From contig OX411549.1 of NCBI GenBank assembly GCA_948146395.1, forward strand, positions 25,484,655 to 25,548,654: a DNA stretch of 64,000 nt, in the 5' to 3' direction. The notes below the pieces were generated by a model, which saw nothing but the letters and a program-made list of their open reading frames with translations, was not told where the DNA came from and searched no databases. Each line of letters begins with the position of its first letter. Positions within the stretch are counted from its first letter, which is position 1. Made by a program: the position numbers and the translations under genes. Shown here piece by piece: positions 57,064-64,000 of the stretch. The stretch comes from Fragum whitleyi (taxonomy: Eukaryota; Mollusca; Bivalvia; Cardiida; Cardiidae).

Positions 57064-57653
57064 ATTTCAGAGTTGTGTGTAACCCCACTCTCCCTTTATG
57101 TTACGTTTTTAAATCGGTTTGACGTCGAATGACTTTTTGTCACATATATTTAGTGCTGCAGTACTGGAAATGCGCACGGTGCCCTATAGAAATAATCCCT
57201 TGTAAAATCATTTTCCAAAAACGATGTCAAAATTTTATTTCATCTAAATCAATCCTTATAACATCTTTTACAAAGCTCACTTTTACAACAAATTAATATC
57301 TGCAGACACGCTATGCCCTGTATGCGACACAAGTTCGTATCGTTTAGCGGTTAATAATTATTTATTTCTCATCTCATAACAGCAGAAAGACATTCCAATC
57401 ATTATAAAATGTGTTATTTTCACAACTTTGTAGCATATTTCTCCCATTATCTATTATAACGCTACACCTAAAGCGTTTTCGTCGCCTTTCGCAGTTTTTC
57501 TAAAGCGAATTTATTAATGATTAATTATAAGTTGCCGACTTCAAAGAATTTTTGCATAAGAAGGAATCTAACACTGGTGTTATGTGTATTATATCATAAA
57601 ATGGATCTTCGAAACTTACTTCTCTGTAAGAAAATAAATATTTTGACAACATG
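57064..57653. other. A+T-rich stretch, nothing recognised
   Basis: No ORF, hairpin or repeat that I can support. Confidence 0.45.
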
Positions 57654-57988
57654 TACTGAAGAACTTGTTTAAGCGACCACTAACGGGACCATAAAAAAGC
57701 GGTCGTTTAAGGAAACGGCCGCTGAATATAAATGAAAAGCATACCTTTTGATTTAATATGCATATTATTCCAAAATTCTCATTAATCCTATGTTGTTAAA
57801 ACTCAATAGAATCGTCTCATGGAGACGATTCTGGTGAGTTTTCACAAAATATGTTTAATTTTTGATAATTTGTAAACCAACTCTAATGACTTATTTAAGG
57901 TATTTTGATTTAAATAAGGGGATTTCGAAAACGGTCGTCTAACAAAAATGTTCGCTAAATAGACGTGGTCGCTCGAGCAAGATTGACT
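57654..57988 (+). mobile_element. M2 MITE, second copy
   Basis: Left end CTGAAGAACTTGTTTAAGCG, other end TAGTCAATCTTGCTCGAGCG. GCGGTCGTTTAA words and the central GAATCGTCT/AGACGATTC hairpin are as in 6509-6844. The ends have lost the exact CAGT match. Confidence 0.82.
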
Positions 57989-58278
57989 ACATACACTAAT
58001 TGTGAAGGCACTTTCGTTATGACATCCTACACGATAAATTATGCCCCGTTTATTTAATTACTGTTTTATTATTTGTCATACTTATTCAATCATACATATA
58101 ACAAATTGTCAGTTCTTAAAGTATTTAAGTCTCTGTCGCTCTCATGGATAGAATTTCTTTTTAAAATCAATCCTACAGTTAACATAACAGAACATAACAT
58201 ATCTTTTGTAACACCAAAGTATACAACATATATACAATATGGGCAAATGACAAAAAGTAATTGTTAAAGAAACAAATA

Positions 58279-58338
58279 ATATACTTCCGGACGAGAGAGA
58301 GATAGAAAGAGAGAGAATGAGAGAGATAGAAAGAGAGC
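58279..58338 (+). repeat. GA-rich microsatellite
   Basis: GAGAGAGATAGAAAGAGAGA-type units, directly against an M1 left end. Confidence 0.92.
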
Positions 58339-58454
58339 ATCGTGAAATGACAAATTAAATTAAATTGACAAGTGGAATGGAATTGAATGATTGCGATAAG
58401 TCAGTTTTCAGTGAAATTAAATAGAGGTAAGCAAAAATCGCTAATTTTGTTCGC
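58337..58454 (+). mobile_element. M1 fragment, left half
   Basis: CATCGTGAAATGACAAATTA, then a repeated AAATTGACAAGTGGAATGG and AAATCGCTAATTTTGTTCGCG. It ends at the hairpin loop. Confidence 0.8.
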
Positions 58455-58922
58455 GTAATGTGTTTTCGTTGAACTATTTCAACAGAGCTATAGAATATTG
58501 TCACACCAATACTTACTGAAAATATCATTGAATAATAACGAATAATAAATGCATGACTGCACTTCTTCCGAAACATTTTGGACGTCCTTGGTATCTTCTC
58601 TGAATATAGTATTTTTCACATATCCTGCTCAAAATTATGACCATCCAATAAATTAAATATAAATTAAAGTCGTAGGTTGTCACGCAAACAAATCATAGGT
58701 GATATATTCCTATTCATTTCCATCAGCCTTCCTTTAATAAAGATATTGTTAATGTGTACTAGTAATCCTGCAACAACATTTTTGGGGCGTTCGCTTGTGC
58801 GTCTGATGGCAGGACCTTACTATTATCCGCTTCTAAAATTCTGTTGCTTTGGTTGGAAGGTCAATGGAATTTTAAAACATAATCACGAAATATAAAATAT
58901 GCGGGTGTCAGTAACAGATATC
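58455..58922. other. Stretch without a recognised gene
   Basis: ORFs of 72-73 codons on each strand lack splice or start context. Confidence 0.35.
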
Positions 58923-59055
58923 CCTTCCCTTCGTTGAGGATGACACAACGGAACAAACTATTGCAAAATATACCCCGCTTTGCTCATAAGTGCACCTGAT
59001 AAGCAGGGGAAATTGCAAACGGTCTGCGCCGTTTTGTCATCCTGAAATTAGGACA
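58923..59055. mobile_element. F1 foldback, diverged
   Basis: Arms TTCGTTGAGGATGACACAAC and (other strand) TTTCAGGATGACAAAACGGC. Core CCCCGCTTTGCTCATAAGTG. Confidence 0.72.
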
Positions 59056-60149
59056 GGTTTTGCTTTTCTTCTTTGTTATTTTTTCGGACAGGTCTTAGAA
59101 TAGATGAAAATCTTGACTTTCAAAACCAAAATAAACTAGAGCAAAATGCTATAACAGATCCTATCTCTACGTATACATATAGACACCGGCACGTAACGAT
59201 GACAGATGTATGATACGAAGTCTTATGCAATTTGAGCATCACTAACCGAAATATGCGATGAGCACAATTAGAAAAGTAGATATATATGCTAATTGATAAG
59301 CTAATTGGCGTCTGGAGCCAGCGGCCACTCTCATTCATTACCTTTGAAATAGCAAAGAGACACTTGTATTATATTCTCTTTTGTACATGAAATCTACTAT
59401 CTCCCTTCTAAATGTTTCCTCATTAAAATTGTGGCCATCTTTGATTTTTATGCTTTGAAGACGTTTCTGCACATTCTAAATGTACACGTGGACTCAGATG
59501 TTACATGTACTTATGAACATGGTTATAAAAATAAAACGTATAAAATGGCAATACACAATTTTAATTCAAATTAGACTTAACTTGTAATTCAGACGGAATT
59601 TAAAGGAAACAGAAAGTTTTTAATATCTCGAGATGCAGTCAGAAAAGCGTCATATCGACATCAAAGAGGTCGTTGACAGCAATATTTTTAATTGCACTAC
59701 TCTTATCATTCAACATGTTTGTCATTCCGTTTAAAATTGTATCAAATATAAAACAAGTATACGGACATGCATTCGGCCAAAATTAGAAATAGGTTTACAT
59801 GTATTCAAACCATCAATTACTTCCGTAAAGTTGAAGGGCTCAAAATTGTCATAAAAGTAATTTTTTGTTAACTTAACGGATTATGAAAAATTAAAAAAAA
59901 AAAAAAATACACACATTCGCGCACGCACGATTATGAATATGAATCCAATTTCATGAACACATAAAGGGTAATTAGGCAAACTTTGCGGACTATCTGTATC
60001 TCGGAAACTTAAAGGCAATTTTTTTTAATCTAGATTGATTACTCTACTTTGCTTATCATGATTTTTTTTATTAACCGTTAAAGGAACCCTCTTTGGATCA
60101 CATGTCTTTTCGAAATATTTTTCCTGTGAAGTTTCTAGCTAATTGTTTT
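59056..60149. other. Stretch without a recognised gene
   Basis: A 14-A run is near 59893, followed by CACACATTCGCGCACGCACG. No supported ORF. Confidence 0.4.
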
Positions 60150-60508
60150 CCAACATACGAAATGACATCTGGGGAACCAGTGAAATAAAAATTTGAAAAA
60201 AGAGATTTGGATTAACAGAGTTGAACCGGGGGTCATAATTTGAACATTGTCATAATCGAAAGTAGAGTGACCATTCTAGATTTAGAAAATAACATAAAAG
60301 CGAAAAGTTTCTTACCAGCCCTGCTTTCAGGATGAAAACGTTAGCTAAGCGCTTTCGAAATGATACATCTCTTTGAAAACGCTCGCGCTAGCGAAACGCT
60401 TTTATATCCTGAACATAGGGCAGGTCAGCCTGCGCGGCACGCGCAATCTGACCAGGGTCGACACTTTACGCACTGCTAAGATGGTCTCATTTCGCCTGAA
60501 GGGTCACG
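60150..60508 (-). mobile_element. M3 element interrupted by F1
   Basis: ACATCTGGGGAACCAGTG and GAAAGTAGAGTGACCATTC follow the 12.4-kb M3. It is broken at AAAAGTTTC by F1 (60315-60424), then resumes with CAGCCTGCGCGGCACGCGCA, TCTGACCAGGGTCGACACTT and AAGGGTCAC. The 83-codon ORF here is a shadow. Confidence 0.72.
60315..60424. mobile_element. F1 foldback, short variant
   Basis: Arms CCAGCCCTGCTTTCAGGATG and (other strand) CCTGCCCTATGTTCAGGATA. The core is AAGCGCTTTCGAAATG with GAAAACGCTCGCGCTAGCG, unlike the CACGTGCA core of other copies. Confidence 0.7.
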
Positions 60509-61426
60509 ATTTAGTTTTGCGAGACAGGTTTCAAAATGAAATTTTTAAAGTTGAGATTTACCTTAGAGATGCGATGCAATCAGTAGCGAGTTGTTTGAAA
60601 GGCGGTTCATTCACTCGTGCCTAACATCATTTTATACTCTTTTGTTTAAAGTACTTCCCTCATTACGCAACATTGTGGTTAAAAGTATTATCTTTGTTTA
60701 TTCATGTTTTTGTGCCTTACCTCAAGTTTTTATACCCCGCCTTCTTGTAAACAAGGCTTCTTCCTTTTTGTTAACTCAACTTCTTGGAATTGAAAAATAT
60801 TAATTTATTGACGCAGTATAAAACGTATGTCTTGAATTATATCTAGACCACAGGGTATTCCTTAATTGATTCAATAAACGCATTTTAGGACCAGTTAAAG
60901 TCAACTTCCAAATATGAATTATATTCTTTACAGAAAACATATATTCCAACATCAAAATTAGTTATTATGATTTGCTTCATACACAGCATCAAGTTTATTG
61001 AACACATTTTTAAATGCGTTTAAGTACACAGATAATGCAGAGCTCAAGAAAACGAGCACCCTTCGTTTCATCTACATATGTGCCCTTTTTCTTTTTTGTT
61101 TTCATGTTATTTTATGATTTTCTTTCAATTAAAAAGGTTCAGCAGGAATATGTATATGGAATCAGTTGATACCTGTTGCAGTTAGGGTTATTCGGTTTGT
61201 ATTCTTTCTTGGTACAAATTTAGATTTTTAGTTTTATAAATTAAGTGATCATCTGCTAATTTCCTGCCTGTTGCCTTTTTGACGTTATTGTAATTCTATA
61301 GATATCATTAGTTGTTCTTCTGTGTGGCTCGTTTAATATCTAAACGAAAAGTAAAGGAATATGGTATTCTCATACATGGAGGTTTTACGTAGGTTCGAAT
61401 TATTTATGTGTATCATTTTCTTATAG
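60509..61426. other. A+T-rich stretch upstream of the 61427 exon candidate
   Basis: T-rich and without stable frames; it could be intronic if the next feature is real. Confidence 0.35.
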
Positions 61427-61747
61427 CCACGTTTATTAAATGGACATGCGTTCAATCGCGAAGAAATGCACGTACATCTAACATTTATGCAACAATCCTA
61501 CATTTCCCCTTTTCTGGATTGTCCGATGCGCGAAGTGAGCTACTTAATGGTCTTTATCTCCGCTGTGTGTCCCACGTTTGTCCTTTTAAAAATCATATTT
61601 CCTCTTCCTAAACGATACGCCAATCTTAGAAGAAATTTGCAGGAATACGTTTTGAATGAAGCTCTCCAAAAATTGTTGAACAAAAGCTCCACAGAGCGGA
61701 GCATATTCGCACGTATGGGCTTGGTAATAACTTTGGCTTTTCAGTAA
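61427..61747 (+). CDS. Possible exon of an unknown gene (106 codons)
   Basis: The acceptor ATCATTTTCTTATAG is followed in phase 0 by 106 open codons and TAA; AATAAA follows at 61843. The frame runs without an ATG requirement from the acceptor (PRLLNGHAFNREEMHVHLTF), through a hydrophobic middle (MVFISAVCPTFVLLKIIF) that could be a membrane segment, to a basic-then-polar end (KRYANLRRNLQEYVLNEA; then SSTERSIFARMGLV). G+C is higher than in the flanks. No family recognised. A second frame (61408-61611) is open over the first half, which weakens the case. Confidence 0.33.
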   Translation, partial: PRLLNGHAFNREEMHVHLTFMQQSYISPFLDCPMREVSYLMVFISAVCPTFVLLKIIFPLPKRYANLRRNLQEYVLNEALQKLLNKSSTERSIFARMGLVITLAFQ

Positions 61748-62422
61748 ACCAAGATTTAATGATTGTTTAAATTTGTTTTATTTAAATATTATTACATGAA
61801 CAAAAGATTTATCTTTAAAATTGTTGGAGGAATCGGACTCAAAATAAATACTACAATTGATTCAAATTCAAGGGCAAAACATTCAAAAACAAATACATTC
61901 GTTTGAAATTCAAAAATGCACTCGAGAAATAAAGCGATTTTCGATCAATTCAAAGGCAGATAAATCAAGATAACTCAAGAGTGAATAGACCGATTTGAAA
62001 TTCAAAGGTTTTATGCACAACTTGACATCTTGACAAACATGAGAGTAATCGTGGCAAGTTGTAGTTCATTCCGACTGATAGTTTAGGAGGAGGTGCGCAA
62101 ACAAAACATCGAAAATGTACGAAGAAATAGACGGAAGAGCGAATAACCAAGGCCATAACATAATACGACCCTTCGGGCGTATAAAAATGAAATAAATTTT
62201 AATTCTGGTTACCACAGCAACACAAAAGACGGAAGTAATACTTAGATGACATTGCAAATAAATAAAACAAACAAACAAACAAAAAACAATTATATAAACA
62301 AGGAAGATTAATACGAGACAAGGTTAAATACCAGGCTGTCTAATCTTGTATTTTCGACATATAGGTAAACAAAGACAGTTTCAACGCTCGCAAATGAATG
62401 TAAACGTGCAATTTGTTTTCTT
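61748..62422. other. Stretch without a recognised gene
   Basis: At 61860-61990 ATTCAAA words recur loosely. An AAAC run is at 62266-62283. Confidence 0.4.
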
Positions 62423-62423
62423 A

Positions 62424-62620
62424 CAGTTAGTAACGTCCTGAAATTTACAAGGTGAATGATTCTAACATGATTTCAAAAATGTTATTTAAAATAGTTGCGT
62501 TTTTGAATGATATAAATGGAAAGTAAGACAATATCGGTAATTTTCAACAAATAAGATAAATTGTATCACTTCTCAGAAAAAATACGCAAATCTATATAAA
62601 AAACTTGTTTATCAGCGCGG
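62424..62620 (+). mobile_element. M1 fragment, left half
   Basis: CAGTTAGTAACGTCCTG after TA, then ACAAGGTGAATGATTCTAAC and a decayed hairpin (CAATATCGGTAATTTTC). The right half is missing. Confidence 0.72.
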
Positions 62621-62850
62621 ATTCTTAGAAATCAACACCTGTTTATAGCAACAACACACGCGTACTTCACTGTAAAGAAGTGCGTTCGTTTAAATAACAC
62701 CATAAAGAGGCAAAAAGAAAACCCAACATTAGTGTAACCTTTCATTACACCAAATCAAATTGACATATGCATTTTCAGAGAATATTTACCTCTCTTATAC
62801 TTATAAGTGTTATATAAGACGAAAAATAGTGTTTAATCATCAAAGAACAA

Positions 62851-62987
62851 CTGTCCTGCGTTCAGGATCACCAACGGAGCAAACAGTTTTCCAAGTACAC
62901 CCCGCTTTGCACGTGCACTTGCGTGCAAAGAGGTGTATAATTGGGAAACTGTTTGCACTGTTATGTGTTCATGAACGCAGGACTGGT
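62851..62987. mobile_element. F1 foldback, complete
   Basis: Arms CTGTCCTGCGTTCAGGATCA and (other strand) CCAGTCCTGCGTTCATGAAC. Core GCACGTGCACTTGCGTGCAA. Overlapping 85- and 91-codon ORFs on opposite strands are shadows of the palindrome. Confidence 0.85.
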
Positions 62988-63431
62988 ATTCTATGGTTAA
63001 GGAATAAAAGAAAGTAAGATATCGCTTGACAGAAAATATACACGATGCGAGAAAAAATGCAAAAAAATGTGTTCCTGTGTATGTTAAAGCCCTTCCGGTT
63101 AGATTCAATTTCTTATCAAATTCTTTATAAAATAGTAAAACACAGTCTTAATTTACCCTACCAGATATTTACTTTGGAAAAAGAAAGAAAAAAAGATCCC
63201 TTATGCGTGTATCTTTTTCAAAGTTTGGTCTTACACCGATTAAGGTGTTTCTTTTTCACGTTTTAACTGAACATTTATCTCTATTTGTAGTGTGCTTCTA
63301 CATTAGTTGTGGCCACTAGCTTGCATCAAGGTGCAGCGTTTCCTTTGTCGCTTTTGGAAGGATTACACTTATTTTATCTGCTAATTAAATCTTTGTTTTT
63401 GTAAGGATCTCCCCTGAATGTAAGGTGTATT
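62988..63431. other. Stretch without a recognised gene
   Basis: Contains AAAG-rich patches; no supported ORF. Confidence 0.4.
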
Positions 63432-63480
63432 TTTACACCAAAAGTGGTGGCAGGTGAGTTGCCACCAGTTTTGGTGTAAA
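63432..63480. repeat. Hairpin, 21-bp stem, 7-base loop
   Basis: TTTACACCAAAAGTGGTGGC plus A faces TGCCACCAGTTTTGGTGTAA plus A with a single mismatch; the loop is GGTGAGT. A shorter alternative hairpin (GGTGTATTTTTACACC) overlaps the left arm. Confidence 0.92.
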
Positions 63481-64000
63481 CTATTGATATTTCTTTCTGT
63501 ATGGAAAATGCAAATAAAATGTAATTCGAAAAAAAAGGGCATATATAACTCTTTCATTTTTTAGTCATCTCTTGTGGACTCACGTGCCAAGTAATTGAGG
63601 ATATCTGAGATATATGAGATATGGCCAAGGTTAAATTGTGTTGCACCGACATAAACGCGAAAGACACCAATGTGATGACAAAACCACGAGCTAATAAAAA
63701 CGAGGAATGGTTTGCATAAGGTTGTATGGCAATTTGAAAAAATCGAAGCGTTTCCGAATGATAAATGATCGCGTCTGAGCGTAAAGTGAGCGGTAGTGAT
63801 ATACACTAAGCAAAAATAGAAACTTTACATGACTTTTAGGGGGTTGTTGTTCCACAATGAAACAATATAAAATACAAAGGCATATATAACATGAATTTTA
63901 AAGAAAATATCCGTCAAATTATTAAAGGATCAATTCTTGATTTCAATGAAAAAAAGTTTTACTAATGGACTAGGGACAGAGGGGTCGATTTCAAAAATCA
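63481..64000. other. Window end, nothing recognised
   Basis: CACTAAGCAAAAATAGAAAC after TA at 63804 looks like a Tc1/mariner-type end whose partner would lie beyond the window. Confidence 0.35.

Noticed and set aside
62760..63108. 85- and 91-codon ORFs on opposite strands
   Set aside because: Both are generated by the F1 palindrome and its symmetrical arms.

Overview
Eukaryotic, A+T-rich, gene-poor DNA packed with non-autonomous mobile elements. I see no intact protein-coding gene, no rRNA, no free-standing tRNA, no prokaryotic signal and no CRISPR array. The tRNA-headed SINEs with a TTTTACGCCGCTTTCAAC body, and tandem arrays ending in GACG-rich runs and GAGCTAAAAA, resemble repeats I know from mollusc genomes. 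A marine mollusc, most likely a bivalve, is my best guess; this rests on recognition, not on a search.

The dominant feature is one MITE family, here called M1. About 35 intact, deleted or degenerate copies in both orientations cover roughly a fifth of the window. A full copy is about 430-440 bp. It has terminal inverted repeats starting CAGTTAACAACATCGTG, a TA dinucleotide outside each end, and a long central hairpin. Other families are M2 (pogo/Tigger-like ends, TA target), M3 (GTGACCCGTC ends), M4 (CACTGAA ends, TA target), a TTAA-flanked foldback, two foldback families (F1, F2), several SINEs, and two Helentron-like elements of 1.5 and 1.75 kb.

Layout: 1-7.5 kb is two diverged copies of a ~3 kb segment. 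7.5-24 kb is scattered M1, M3, F1 and SINE copies, with a small tandem duplication at 13.3-14.8 kb. 24.3-32.3 kb is a second, younger segmental duplication whose copies differ mainly by an M1 doublet and a Helentron-like element present only in the first. 32.8-33.5 kb is a 165-bp tandem array. 35-50 kb holds M1 copies, SINEs and a few exon-like stretches. 52-54 kb is the second Helentron-like element, inverted relative to the first. 54-57 kb is a nest of elements inside elements. 57-64 kb is sparser.

The two duplications are the most informative part. They preserve filled and empty versions of the same sites, which gives direct insertion boundaries and targets for M1, M2 and the Helentron-like element. 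Nested insertions give a relative order: SINEs, F2 and M3 are generally older than M1.

Coding evidence is limited to short exon-like ORFs. The best are a first exon at 47173-47357 (minus strand, good start context and splice donor) and possible last exons at 37532-37788, 43051-43215 and 61427-61747 (plus strand). None resembles a family I can name.
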